A DNA stretch of 63,792 bases from Spirochaetaceae bacterium (GCA_031279015.1 JAITJI010000091.1:1-63792); one strand, 5' to 3'. Numbered from the stretch's first letter, positions 50,663-59,902 are shown. Made by a program: numbers and translations. The notes: generated by a model not told the origin, from the sequence alone.

Positions 50663-52783
50663 ATGGATATAAAGATTACCGGTATCAACCGGTCGAATAA
50701 ATCCCTGCCGGCGGATTTGCGCGGTACGGGACTGCAATATACGGCGGAGAAAAACAATGCCGCCCTTGCCCTCCGGCCGGATGCGGCAAGCGGCGCCCTG
50801 GTTATCGATTCCTGGTCCTTTGAGGATCTCTTTGATCTCTCCGGTATGGATCGGGAAAATCGGAGGGTTTTTGAAGATTCCGGCGTTCCGGTTATCCAAT
50901 GCGGCGGTTGGCAGTCCTGGTCCGCGGGCTGGGAACTGTCCGGCCGGGAGACTATACCCCGGAGGGTTCGGTTTATTCCGGATCTGCTGAAAATGACCAA
51001 CCGGGAAGGGGATACCCTTGTGGCCCCCGGTTTTACCGATTCCGTACCCGATGCCGATTCCGGAATGGCCGGCGCTCCCGGGGCGCAGGGGGCGGCCTGG
51101 CGTGAGCCGCCGGGGAAAGACTGGCTTGTGGGGCATTTTATTGCCTACATGCGGAGCGGGGACCGCTACCTCTGTATTGCCTCCGGGGAAGGGGGGACTC
51201 TTCCCCCGGTGACTTACCATATCAACCGTGAAGGGCGGCGGATTATCATGGAGATCTTTTGTCCCGGCAAGAGTTGGGCCCCCCAGGAGGCCATGGCGGA
51301 GCTGTGGATTTTCTCCGTCCGGGGCTACTTCAATCTGAAGGATGCCCTTGGCGTGCTGTACCGTCAGGAGGAGGCCTTTCGGTCCCTTGAATTCCTCCGT
51401 GACGGCCCCGCCTCAGGCAAGGCAAATCTGCCGGGAGGTTACGAGTCCTGGTACAACCACTATACGGATATCAATGAACAGCTCATCCTGGAGGACCTGG
51501 AGGGTCTTGGAAAGACCGGGAACCTCATCAAGCTGCGGTATCAGGACCGGCAGAAACCGATGGTATTCCAGATCGATGACGGCTGGGAAAGGGCAGTGGG
51601 GGAATGGGAGATCAATACCCGGCGTTTCCCCCGGGGTTTGGCGCCGGTGGCTGCGGAAATCACCGGGGCGGGCTATATTCCCGGCCTCTGGCTGGCCCCC
51701 TTCCTGGTGACCCGGCATTCCCGGATATTTACCGAACGTCCCGGTTGGCTCCTTCGGGAACCGCCGGAAATGTCCGTCGCTGCGGTCCCGAAGCTAAAGA
51801 GCGCGTGGTCCCGGGAACAGCCGCCGGAGGATCGGCCGGGGCGGCTTGTAAGGGCGGGGTTTAACCCCAACTGGTCCGGGCCTTTTTACTGTCTGGACCT
51901 CTCCCGGAAGGATGTGCTGGAATACCTGCGGGGGATCATGGACCGGGTGATCGACGAGTGGGGTTTCCGGTACATCAAGCTGGATTTCCTCTATGCGGGT
52001 TTCCTCTCCGGGGCTTTTGCAGAGGGAGGGAGTCCCTACGAACACTACGAACGGGCCTGTTCGCTGCTCACCGGACGGAATAAAACCGCCGGAGGCCTCC
52101 CCGTGGCTTACCTGGGCTGCGGCCTTCCCCTGGGGCCTTCCTACCGGCATTTCCCCCTGTCCCGGATTGGGGCGGATACCCGGGAAGAATGGGTCTGGAA
52201 GACAGCCAAAATTTTGGGTCACGTGGGCGCCCCGGGGGCCTATACCAGCCTGATGGACACCATCGGCCGTTCCTTCATGGATGGTACGATCTACATCAAC
52301 GATCCGGATGTGGTTTTTCTCAGATCCCGGAACTGCAAACTTACAGAGGATGAGAAGGAACTGGTGGCCCTGACAAATTTCCTGCTTGGAGGGCAGATCA
52401 TGTTTTCCGATGATCCCCTTCGCCTGGAGGAGGCCGACAGGGTTCTATCCCGGCGGATCGCCGCCCTTTACGAAAAACTGGAGCATGATGAATACGGGGC
52501 TACCCGGATAGCCCGGGAGGTTTTTCGGCTGGAAAGCCGTTCAGGCAGGACCGCAGGACTCATCAACCTCTCCGGCCATCCCTTTGTCCTGGACCGGGAC
52601 GGCGGACCCGGAGCCCCAACCGGGGAGGACCGGCGGCTTGCGGCGGAACTCTACGGCGCCCTTTCAGGGGGGGGATTCCTTACGGACCACCGGCTTAGGT
52701 CATCTATCCCGGGCTCCATGGCGTTTGCTCCCCATACCATCACGATAGCTTCCTCCGCTGCGCCGGGATCTTCCTCTGTTTAG
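50663..52783 (+). CDS. Alpha-galactosidase-like glycosidase, clan GH-D (GH36)
   Basis: A 706-residue cytoplasmic enzyme. The beta/alpha barrel has the nucleophile Asp in YIKLDFLYAG and the acid/base Asp in SRIGADTREEW. Substrate-binding features such as VFQIDDGWERAVGEWEIN and GLWLAPFLV are typical of alpha-galactosidase/raffinose-type GH36. It probably removes alpha-galactosyl units from imported plant oligosaccharides. ATG 50663 is preferred; earlier in-frame ATG 50615 lies too close to the divergent pth start. It overlaps the clpP stop by 4 bp. Confidence 0.85.
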   Translation: MDIKITGINRSNKSLPADLRGTGLQYTAEKNNAALALRPDAASGALVIDSWSFEDLFDLSGMDRENRRVFEDSGVPVIQCGGWQSWSAGWELSGRETIPRRVRFIPDLLKMTNREGDTLVAPGFTDSVPDADSGMAGAPGAQGAAWREPPGKDWLVGHFIAYMRSGDRYLCIASGEGGTLPPVTYHINREGRRIIMEIFCPGKSWAPQEAMAELWIFSVRGYFNLKDALGVLYRQEEAFRSLEFLRDGPASGKANLPGGYESWYNHYTDINEQLILEDLEGLGKTGNLIKLRYQDRQKPMVFQIDDGWERAVGEWEINTRRFPRGLAPVAAEITGAGYIPGLWLAPFLVTRHSRIFTERPGWLLREPPEMSVAAVPKLKSAWSREQPPEDRPGRLVRAGFNPNWSGPFYCLDLSRKDVLEYLRGIMDRVIDEWGFRYIKLDFLYAGFLSGAFAEGGSPYEHYERACSLLTGRNKTAGGLPVAYLGCGLPLGPSYRHFPLSRIGADTREEWVWKTAKILGHVGAPGAYTSLMDTIGRSFMDGTIYINDPDVVFLRSRNCKLTEDEKELVALTNFLLGGQIMFSDDPLRLEEADRVLSRRIAALYEKLEHDEYGATRIAREVFRLESRSGRTAGLINLSGHPFVLDRDGGPGAPTGEDRRLAAELYGALSGGGFLTDHRLRSSIPGSMAFAPHTITIASSAAPGSSSV

Positions 52784-53415
52784 GCGCCGAGCTCTTCCCG
52801 CCGGGTGATGATCCGGGAGATGAGGCCATACCTGACCGCATCTTCGGCGTTCATCCAGTAGTCCCGGTCGGTGTCCCTTTCGACCTGTTCAAAGGGGGTC
52901 CCCGTTTCCTCTGCAATGAGGCGGTTTATCTTTTCCCGCAGTTTGTCCAGTTCCCGGGCGTGAATCTCGATATCCGTAGCCACTCCCCGGATGCCCGAAA
53001 GGGGCTGGTGAATAAGATAGTGGCTATTGGGAAGCCCTACCCGCCATTCCCCGGGACTGGCAAGCTGGATGATCGCCGCCGCACTGGCCACCAAGCCCAT
53101 GCCGATGGTCCATACCGGCGGTTTTACAAAACGGATCATATCGAAGATCGCGTAACCTGCATCCGCATCCCCCCCGGGGGAATCGATAAATATCCTGATG
53201 GGATCATCCCCCATGTTCTCCAGCAACAGCAACTGCCGGATGGTCCGTTCGGCCAGTTCCTTCTTGATCTCCCCGGAGAGCAGGATGGTTCGGGTTTTAA
53301 GCATCTTTCCGATCAGGGGATCCTGACCGGTTTCCCGGGATTCCTCCCCGGCCTCTTCCTCTTCTTCGCCGTCGTTCCGTATATCAGCATACCGGCTTTT
53401 ATCATTACGATTCAT
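52780..53415 (-). CDS. clpP: ATP-dependent Clp protease proteolytic subunit
   Basis: A 211-residue serine peptidase of the ClpP fold. Catalytic Ser lies in GLVASAAAII (canonical GxxASxxA), His in YLIHQPL, and Asp in RDTDRDYWM. The first ~30 residues are an acidic extension (EEEEEAGEESRE) unlike the short ClpP propeptide, and ASAAA differs from the usual ASMGA. It is probably one of two ClpP paralogues. It works with a ClpX or ClpA ATPase encoded elsewhere. GGAGG precedes the ATG. Confidence 0.9.
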   Translation of the reverse strand: MNRNDKSRYADIRNDGEEEEEAGEESRETGQDPLIGKMLKTRTILLSGEIKKELAERTIRQLLLLENMGDDPIRIFIDSPGGDADAGYAIFDMIRFVKPPVWTIGMGLVASAAAIIQLASPGEWRVGLPNSHYLIHQPLSGIRGVATDIEIHARELDKLREKINRLIAEETGTPFEQVERDTDRDYWMNAEDAVRYGLISRIITRREELGA

Positions 53416-53538
53416 AAAAATATCCTCCCAGGCTTTCTGTGTAAGTCTAACCGTGTAGTATGTTTATAATAATAAGGAACTTGACCGCTAAAGGCAACCG
53501 ATATGTACCCGGCGGGGCTCCGCGGCTTTACCGGGTTT

Positions 53539-54645
53539 TCAGGGTTGATCAATATACACCCGGGGAACCCGTTTGTTGATGTTACAGGTGATCTCATAGG
53601 GAATGGTGTTCATCACGGAGGCCACGGCCCCGGCGTCCGGCGCCTGACCCCCAAAGATTGTTACCTCTTCCCACCGGCGGATGTCGCTGTTCCGGCCCAG
53701 GTTTACCATGCACTGATCCATGCAGATCCGTCCTGCCAGGGGATAGGGCTGGTCCCGGATGTACACCGACCACTTTCCCCCAAGCCCCCAGGGGAGGCCG
53801 TCGCCGTAGCCCGCCGGAATGGTGGCGATAAGGGTTTCTTCCCCGGCCCTCCAGGTACGGCCGTAGGAAATGCTTTCCCCCGGCCTGACCCGCTTGATAA
53901 AGGCGACGCCGCTGCGGAGTTCCATGACCGGCAAAACCGGGAAACCGGCGTCCGGCGGATATCCGTAGAGGAGGATGCCTGGCCGGACCATGTCAAACCA
54001 TGTATCCTTGTGGAAGATCACCGCCCCGGAATTGGCGGCATGGACGATGCCGGGGTCCAGCCCCGCCTGCCGGATGGCCGTCAGGGCTTCCCAAAACCGG
54101 GCCAGTTGTTCCTTCGTATAGCGGATATCTTCCGCCGCAGGAGAATCGGACACCGCAAGGTGGGTGGCGGTTCCGGCGTATTCCAGGGATGGCTGGGCGG
54201 CAATAAACACGGCCAGATCCGCCGCCTCGGCAGGGGAGCAGCCGAGCCGTCCCATACCGGTATCCACCTTGAGGTGTACCGGGAGGCGTTTCCCTGCCGC
54301 GGCCGCGGCCCGGGCGACCTCCCCGGCAAATTCCCTGTCCGTTACCAGGGGGATAAGCTCCAGAGCGGCTGCCTTGGGGAGTTCCTCCGGGCCGGGAATC
54401 GACAGGAGCAGGATGGGCGCCCGGATCCCTGCCTTCCGCAGATCCGCACCCTCACAGACGGCGGCTACCGCCAGATATTCTACCCCCGCCTCCAAAGCCG
54501 CCACGGCCAGGGGGATCGCCCCGTGGCCGTAGGCATCGGCCTTGATGGGCATACAGATCAGGGGACTTTTCCCGATATGCCCCCGTATCGTTTGAATATT
54601 CCGGCGCAGCCGGTCAAGATGTACTATCGCTCTGGTTATCCGCAT
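53539..54645 (-). CDS. alr: Alanine racemase
   Basis: A 368-residue PLP enzyme making D-alanine for peptidoglycan. The PLP lysine is in MPIKADAYGHG, the second base Tyr in ISYGRTWRAG, and HAANSGA and AGRICMDQ are conserved. ATG 54645 (MRITRAIVHLD) matches the family start and lies 6 bp after a TACAAT -10 box with no ribosome site, so the mRNA is predicted to be leaderless. It works with Ddl (30298). Confidence 0.94.
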   Translation of the reverse strand: MRITRAIVHLDRLRRNIQTIRGHIGKSPLICMPIKADAYGHGAIPLAVAALEAGVEYLAVAAVCEGADLRKAGIRAPILLLSIPGPEELPKAAALELIPLVTDREFAGEVARAAAAAGKRLPVHLKVDTGMGRLGCSPAEAADLAVFIAAQPSLEYAGTATHLAVSDSPAAEDIRYTKEQLARFWEALTAIRQAGLDPGIVHAANSGAVIFHKDTWFDMVRPGILLYGYPPDAGFPVLPVMELRSGVAFIKRVRPGESISYGRTWRAGEETLIATIPAGYGDGLPWGLGGKWSVYIRDQPYPLAGRICMDQCMVNLGRNSDIRRWEEVTIFGGQAPDAGAVASVMNTIPYEITCNINKRVPRVYIDQP

Positions 54646-54651
54646 GGAAAC

Positions 54652-54680
54652 ATTGTAGCCCCCGGGGTGAAAATAGGCAA
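54652..54680 (-). promoter_or_regulatory. Leaderless promoter of alr
   Basis: On the minus strand, TTGCCT (54680-54675), 17 bp, TACAAT (54657-54652), then 6 bp (GTTTCC) to ATG 54645. There is no Shine-Dalgarno sequence. Confidence 0.65.
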
Positions 54681-54830
54681 CGGATGTCATTTTGGCTGCA
54701 ATCATCAGGACCTGTATGGAGACAAAATGTATAAACCGGCTTCAAAATCCGGTTGGTTTTGAAACAGCCCTGTATTTGAGAAAAAATCGTCACAAAGAGA
54801 AGATACATTATGGTAATTTATTATAAATTG

Positions 54831-54839
54831 TGTTATAAT
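54831..54839 (+). promoter_or_regulatory. Extended -10 promoter of the large lipoprotein gene
   Basis: TGTTATAAT, a TGN-TATAAT extended -10, lies 10 bp before ATG 54850. The leader would be only a few nucleotides, with at most a GGG next to the ATG. Confidence 0.55.
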
Positions 54840-54849
54840 ATAACTGGGT

Positions 54850-57750
54850 ATGAGTCTGTTTAAACCGGGAAAGATCGTTTATTACATTAGTTTAATTATT
54901 TTTCTCACCGCCTGTGGACAACTGGATACAGTTTTTTCTCCTACCGGGACCTATCGGGTAAGCGCAAGGGCGGCAGCCTATACCCTGGATGAATGCGCCA
55001 TTGTTGAAAGCGGTACTCCAATTTACCCTTATTTTATCGGTTCCGTGGCCGATGATCCGGATCTGAGAGGGCTTACGGTTTTTCTGCAATCCACCGGGGG
55101 TGAAACGATCAGCCGTAAGGTGCAGTACGTTCTGCCCCGGAAACCGGAGGCGGATACCCTTCAAGGTGAAGCCGGTGGCCTTCCGGTAGATTCGGACGAT
55201 ACCGGTTATGCCGATACGGGGTATGAAGCCGGGCAGGATTCCCAAGCCGTCCCCGCCGACGAATCCTCCGGCGCCGATACGGGCCTGGCCGGGTCGTCAA
55301 CAGATACCGGCGGATTGGAGAGTGATAGTCCGGAAACTTCCCTTCCGGACTTGTCCGGATATTCCTCCGGAGATCCGGCGCCGGCCGGTTTGGCCTCCGG
55401 CGGTATGACAGATGATCCGGATAAACCAGGGGATGCCTCCGTATCTGCTGCCGATGGATTCCCGTCCGATCCCCCCGCTTCACCGGACCTGACCGCTTCG
55501 GGTTTATCCTCTTCATCAGACCCGGTATCTTCAGATTCGTCCTCTGCGCCGGACCCTGCATCACCGGACTGGCCGTCTTCAGACCCGTCCTCTTCACCGG
55601 ACCCGGTATCTTCGGGCTTGTCCTCTTCATCGGAGCCGACATCTTCATCAGGGCCGTCATCTTTGGATCCGTCTTCATCGGATGTGTCTTCTTCATCGTA
55701 TTCTAAAGATACGCCGGAGACGGATCTGGGCGGTTCCGTCCGGGAGACCGGCTATACCGGTTCCCTGAATGAAAGATCCTCCGGTAATTCGGATACCGGC
55801 GGGATATCGCAGCGGAACGAATCAAGTATCCCGGATAAATCGATCCTCCGTTTGCAGGAAAATACGGACCTGATCATTGAGATAGCCCATATAGAGGGGG
55901 ATTTGACCCCCTTCCTCCTCCCTGAAGGGCTGGAAATCGGACAGTACAAACTGGTATTTCAGGTGGTGGGGGATCGGGGTGTATTAAACAGAATTGAAAA
56001 ACCCATTTATTATGTGGCGGATGCCCTATTCAGTTTGAATGCCTTCAATGTCTATCTGCCCGGTGGAATCGAAGGCTCATCCATTGTTCCTCCGGGAACC
56101 AATGTGATGCTGGAAGTCCAGGTAGTTGCGGACAAACGGCTGGAGCCCTATGTGGTGTGGTATAACGGAAAAAAACGTATTGGCGAAGGGGGTGTAATCC
56201 GGTCGGAGAGCCAGGGCGGGAGTTCCCGGGCCATCAATCAGTTTTTCTGGAAAGCGCCGGCTCAAACGGGTTTTCATACTCTACGGGTAGAGGTTCTCCC
56301 CTTCAGGCCCCGAAGTTCATCCCCGGGTGGTATGGGCAGGATAAAGGAGATGTCCCTGCCGGTTTCCTCCAAGCAGGAGGGGAGGGGGTATTTTGCCAAT
56401 ACGGGGGATTCCCTTCTCCGGTGGTATCAGTTCCGGGGGAGTCTGCAGGATACCAAAACCCCAGGAGCAGACCTTATCCCCCTTAACGGCGCCCTCGTTC
56501 AGTGGCTTCCCTATGCCGGCGTCTACGGCCTGGCCCTCAGACCTGGAGACACCTACAGTATCCCCGATGTTTCTTTTGTCCTGCCCGGGGACAAGTTGGG
56601 AAAGGGGCAGATCCTGTTCCGGGTTGCCCCTTTTGCCGGGGGCATCATCTTCTCCGGGTCTTTTGTCCTGGGGGAATCCTCCGCCGATACCCTGGATCTC
56701 AATCTGGAGTATGACGGTAATGATTTGATCTTGACCTGTGCCGCGGGAACCGGGGTCCTGCGCCGGACGGTCGCCGTTGAGTCTCCGGGGTCGGAAGAAT
56801 TTATCACCCCGGTTATCAATTTTGAAATTGAGCCGGACCGTTTCCGTGCCGACATCAGTCTTTCTGTCACCGATACCTTTATCGGGGAGGGGGAAATTCC
56901 CTTGAAGGCTTCCGCCGGCGGAAATGGCAGATTCAGAATCGGGGGTAAAAAGGACGAGGCAAAAAGGGCGGACCCCCGCTTTGAGGCGCAGGAGAATGTA
57001 CCCTCCGCCGACGAAACAGCGGTTGATGCCGGGTCCGGTACCGGCGGGGAAGATGGAGCCTCCGCCCCGGCACAGGAGGCTGCGGCCTCCGGAAGGGGGA
57101 CGGAACTCTTCCGGGAATCCGATCTTTCTCCGGAAACAGCCTCCACAACCGCCTATGGTAATTCCCCTATGATACTGGACGAACTCGTCATCATGTTTTC
57201 TTTGGAGGCCCCTCTTCGTGAAACTTCCCTGACCCTTGAGGACGGGGAGGAGGAGCCGGTTGCCAATGAGAAAGAGTCGCCGGAAGAGGCCGGCCCGGAG
57301 ATCGCAGCGCCTGAACAGGCTTCCGCAGAAAAGATCTCTTCCGGGGATGCTGCTGCAGAAACAACAGCTCTGGAGAGCGCTGTTACAGAAACGGCCGCTC
57401 CGGGCAGCGCTTCCGCAAGAACGACGGCTTCAGAGCGCGCTGCTACAGAAAAAGGGGAGATTGAACGCGCTTCAGCCGCAGTCCCCCCGGACCAGACCAC
57501 CGCCGGAAAGCTTATAGAAAAACCGGTTCCCGAAGGGGTCCCTGAAAAAATAACGGCAAAGACGCCTGCCCCTGAAGAGGAAGGATTGGCGGCAGAAGGG
57601 GATACTCCTCCTCCGAAATCCCGTGAACCCGAAGGGGACACCGGGATCGGAAAAGCCGGGGAGACAGTTGAGATTTTGGAGCAGCTCTCCGGGAATGTTT
57701 CTGTCCGTCCGGCAGATTCCGTGTCTCCGGCTTTATTTGAACATCCTTAG
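54850..57750 (+). CDS. Large surface lipoprotein with Ser/Asp/Pro-rich and Glu/Ala-rich repeat regions
   Basis: 966 residues. The signal peptide ends at lipobox LTAC (Cys about 22). An N-terminal globular part (to about 100) leads into a ~200-residue low-complexity stretch of Ser, Asp and Pro, similar in texture to staphylococcal SD stalks. Next come a beta domain (about 330-500), a LamG/concanavalin-like domain (about 515-680, beginning LLRWYQFRGSLQD), and a ~200-residue Glu/Ala/Thr-rich C-terminal tail. Probably a stalked envelope protein that binds glycans or host surfaces (inference). A small lipoprotein gene follows 15 bp downstream. Confidence 0.75.
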   Translation: MSLFKPGKIVYYISLIIFLTACGQLDTVFSPTGTYRVSARAAAYTLDECAIVESGTPIYPYFIGSVADDPDLRGLTVFLQSTGGETISRKVQYVLPRKPEADTLQGEAGGLPVDSDDTGYADTGYEAGQDSQAVPADESSGADTGLAGSSTDTGGLESDSPETSLPDLSGYSSGDPAPAGLASGGMTDDPDKPGDASVSAADGFPSDPPASPDLTASGLSSSSDPVSSDSSSAPDPASPDWPSSDPSSSPDPVSSGLSSSSEPTSSSGPSSLDPSSSDVSSSSYSKDTPETDLGGSVRETGYTGSLNERSSGNSDTGGISQRNESSIPDKSILRLQENTDLIIEIAHIEGDLTPFLLPEGLEIGQYKLVFQVVGDRGVLNRIEKPIYYVADALFSLNAFNVYLPGGIEGSSIVPPGTNVMLEVQVVADKRLEPYVVWYNGKKRIGEGGVIRSESQGGSSRAINQFFWKAPAQTGFHTLRVEVLPFRPRSSSPGGMGRIKEMSLPVSSKQEGRGYFANTGDSLLRWYQFRGSLQDTKTPGADLIPLNGALVQWLPYAGVYGLALRPGDTYSIPDVSFVLPGDKLGKGQILFRVAPFAGGIIFSGSFVLGESSADTLDLNLEYDGNDLILTCAAGTGVLRRTVAVESPGSEEFITPVINFEIEPDRFRADISLSVTDTFIGEGEIPLKASAGGNGRFRIGGKKDEAKRADPRFEAQENVPSADETAVDAGSGTGGEDGASAPAQEAAASGRGTELFRESDLSPETASTTAYGNSPMILDELVIMFSLEAPLRETSLTLEDGEEEPVANEKESPEEAGPEIAAPEQASAEKISSGDAAAETTALESAVTETAAPGSASARTTASERAATEKGEIERASAAVPPDQTTAGKLIEKPVPEGVPEKITAKTPAPEEEGLAAEGDTPPPKSREPEGDTGIGKAGETVEILEQLSGNVSVRPADSVSPALFEHP
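55494..55706 (+). repeat. Ser/Asp/Pro codon repeat tract
   Basis: Degenerate repeats of roughly 27-30 bp built on TCTTC-A/T-ccGGAcCC units encode Ser-Ser-x-Asp-Pro blocks. The coding strand is strongly pyrimidine-biased. Such tracts often change copy number by recombination or slippage. Confidence 0.65.
57265..57480 (+). repeat. Glu/Ala/Thr imperfect repeats in the lipoprotein tail
   Basis: Imperfect ~30-bp units encode variations of E-x-A-x-x-E-T/K-x-A (for example TETAAPGSAS, ARTTASERAA, TEKGEIERAS), giving an extended or helical acidic tail. Confidence 0.5.
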
Positions 57751-57765
57751 CCGGAAGCGGGGGTC

Positions 57766-58428
57766 ATGTCTGTAATTTTATGCTTAGTTTTAGCCTGTTT
57801 CCTGTGTCTGACCGGCTGTACCGGTAGTCCCGAAGGCATTGCCGTCTTTGAACCCCCTCCTCTGCATGTTGGAAAGGCCAGGGACTATCAGATCCTGGAT
57901 CACAAGAACAAGTCTGTAGGGCAGGATCTGCCTGAATGGGTGAAGCAGTATTTGGCCGAAGATATTCCGGGAATCGAGGCCATGCGCCGGTATGAGGATG
58001 CTTATGTCTTTGTCGGGGTAGGGTCCGGGACGAATCGCAGGGCCCTGGAGCAATGGCTCATGGGTTTTACCGTTTTCCAGGATCTGCCCCGGATGGTGGC
58101 GGCCCGGATCCATGCAAGGTTTGCCGCCACAACGGTCAATCCCGATGTGGTATATGGCCGGTACTTCGAGCAGGTGATCAAACGTGCTTCCGACATCCAG
58201 TATCCGGGCGCCGAAAAGCAGGATGATTATTGGCTTTTAAGACGCGGCGAGGTGGGGGAGGAGGCCCCGTCCGGGGATCTTTACGATTTTTATATACTGG
58301 TCAGTATTGATAAAGAGAGTCTCAGGAAACATATAAATGGTGTTCTTGAAGGGATCAAAACGGATACCACCCGGGAACAGGCGGCGGCCATAACGCGGCT
58401 TCGGGAAAATTTTTACAATGGATTCTAA
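57766..58428 (+). CDS. Small lipoprotein, unknown function
   Basis: 220 residues: signal peptide with lipobox LTGC (Cys about 18), then a soluble alpha/beta domain (AYVFVGVGSGTNRRALEQW...YDFYILVSIDKESLRKHI) reminiscent of LPP20-type envelope lipoproteins, though I do not assign it. GGGGG precedes the ATG. It is probably co-transcribed with the large lipoprotein upstream and overlaps mnmE by 11 bp downstream. Confidence 0.72.
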   Translation: MSVILCLVLACFLCLTGCTGSPEGIAVFEPPPLHVGKARDYQILDHKNKSVGQDLPEWVKQYLAEDIPGIEAMRRYEDAYVFVGVGSGTNRRALEQWLMGFTVFQDLPRMVAARIHARFAATTVNPDVVYGRYFEQVIKRASDIQYPGAEKQDDYWLLRRGEVGEEAPSGDLYDFYILVSIDKESLRKHINGVLEGIKTDTTREQAAAITRLRENFYNGF

Positions 58429-59902
58429 GGGTGTCTATGGCGACGATAGACCAATCGCTGCCCTGGCGACTCCTCCCGCTGAAAGCGCCCTGGCGCTCAT
58501 CAGACTTTCCGGCAGAGAGGCAATTGAGATGACCGCTGCGGTTTTTTCCCGTCCCCGGGCCCTGCGGGAGGCGCCGGGGCATACCATCGTCCACGGCTGG
58601 ATAGTCAAACCCACCGCGGTCCGGAAGAATCCTGCGGGAGAGGGGGAACGGATCGATGAGGTCCTGGTGTCGGTGTACCGCGCCCCCCGGAGTTACACCG
58701 GTGAAGACAGCCTGGATATTTCCTGCCATGGCGGTATCGCCGCGGCAAAGGCGGTACTGGCGCTTATCCGGGGGGTGGGGTTTCGGGAAAGCCTTCCCGG
58801 GGAATTCACCTTCCGGGCTTTTATGAATGGTAAGCTGGATCTGACCCGGGCGGAATCGGTGATGGAACTGGTTGCCGCCAAAACCGACCGGGGCAGGGAA
58901 CATGCGGTGGGCCGCCTTTCGGGAGCCCTGGAGGCGGAAATTACCGGGATCAAATCCCTCCTGGTGCAGGCCCTTGCGGGACTGGAACTGTTTTTGGATT
59001 ATCCGGAAGATGAAACCGGATTTGGCCCCGGTGAAGAGGCTTTTGCCGGCCGGGAAACCGCGGGCCTGCCTTTTGACCGGTCTAGGGCGGAGGAAGCCCT
59101 GGGGCGGCTTCAGGTCCTGACGGCAGGGTACCGGCGGGAACGGCTCTATCAGGACGGAGCCCTGGTGGTTATCGCCGGGCGGCCTAATTCGGGAAAATCC
59201 AGCCTCTTTAATCTTCTGATTAACGAAGACCGATCCATTGTTACCGATGTGCCTGGTACCACCCGGGATTGGATCGAGGCCTGGATATCCCTGGAGGGGA
59301 TCCCCATACGCCTTGTGGATACCGCGGGCCTTCGGGATTCCGCCGATCCGGTGGAACGGCTGGGAGTTGCCCGCAGCAGGGATCTCATAGGGGAGGCGGA
59401 TCTGGTGCTCTACCTTATCGACGGGACTCTGGGCATTACCCCGGAGGACCGGGCTTTTTTTGAATCCCGAACCATGACCGCTGATCCGGCGCCGGTCCTC
59501 TGCATTTGGAACAAGGCGGATGTGGCAAGGTTTTCCGGGGCCGCTCCGCCCGGGGGGGCGCCTTCCGAACTGAGTGCAAAAACCGGAGCAGGGCTCCCGG
59601 ACTTGAACGGCGCCATCCTTGCGGTTTTGGAGGCGGTCTCCCGGGGCTCCGATACTGCGGGCAGATCCGGCCATACCGGCAGGGCAGGCGCCGGAATCGG
59701 AACCGCCCGGCAGAAAGAACGGATAGATGCCGCCGTCGCCGCCGTCACCGAAGCCCTTGCCCTTACCGGGCAGGGGAAGCCTCCGGATATCATAGCGCCC
59801 CTGTTCCGGGAAGGGATCAATGCCCTGGGGGAGATCACCGGGGAGGTGTCCGCTGCGGACATCCTGGAGACTATGTTCAGCCGTTTTTGTGTGGGAAAGT
59901 AG
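58418..59902 (+). CDS. mnmE: tRNA modification GTPase MnmE
   Basis: A 494-residue protein with an N-terminal tetrahydrofolate-binding domain (IAALATPPAESALALIRLSG, YTGEDSLDISCHGG) and a helical domain. The inserted GTPase has G1 GRPNSGKSS, G3 DTAGLR and G4 NKAD, and the C-terminal C-x-GK (CVGK) is present. With MnmG it installs the 5-carboxymethylaminomethyl group at U34 of tRNAs. The ATG lies inside the end of the preceding lipoprotein gene without a ribosome site, so translation is probably coupled. A terminator overlaps its stop. Confidence 0.95.
   Translation: MDSKGVYGDDRPIAALATPPAESALALIRLSGREAIEMTAAVFSRPRALREAPGHTIVHGWIVKPTAVRKNPAGEGERIDEVLVSVYRAPRSYTGEDSLDISCHGGIAAAKAVLALIRGVGFRESLPGEFTFRAFMNGKLDLTRAESVMELVAAKTDRGREHAVGRLSGALEAEITGIKSLLVQALAGLELFLDYPEDETGFGPGEEAFAGRETAGLPFDRSRAEEALGRLQVLTAGYRRERLYQDGALVVIAGRPNSGKSSLFNLLINEDRSIVTDVPGTTRDWIEAWISLEGIPIRLVDTAGLRDSADPVERLGVARSRDLIGEADLVLYLIDGTLGITPEDRAFFESRTMTADPAPVLCIWNKADVARFSGAAPPGGAPSELSAKTGAGLPDLNGAILAVLEAVSRGSDTAGRSGHTGRAGAGIGTARQKERIDAAVAAVTEALALTGQGKPPDIIAPLFREGINALGEITGEVSAADILETMFSRFCVGK

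Noticed and set aside
49999-51000. N-terminally extended pth
   Set aside because: The extra ~129 codons upstream of ATG 50613 lie antisense to the GH36 gene, and the family start is MIELVVFLGNPG.
55494-55706. Tandem repeats resembling a CRISPR array
   Set aside because: The units are degenerate, lie in frame inside a lipoprotein gene and have no constant repeat or spacer structure.
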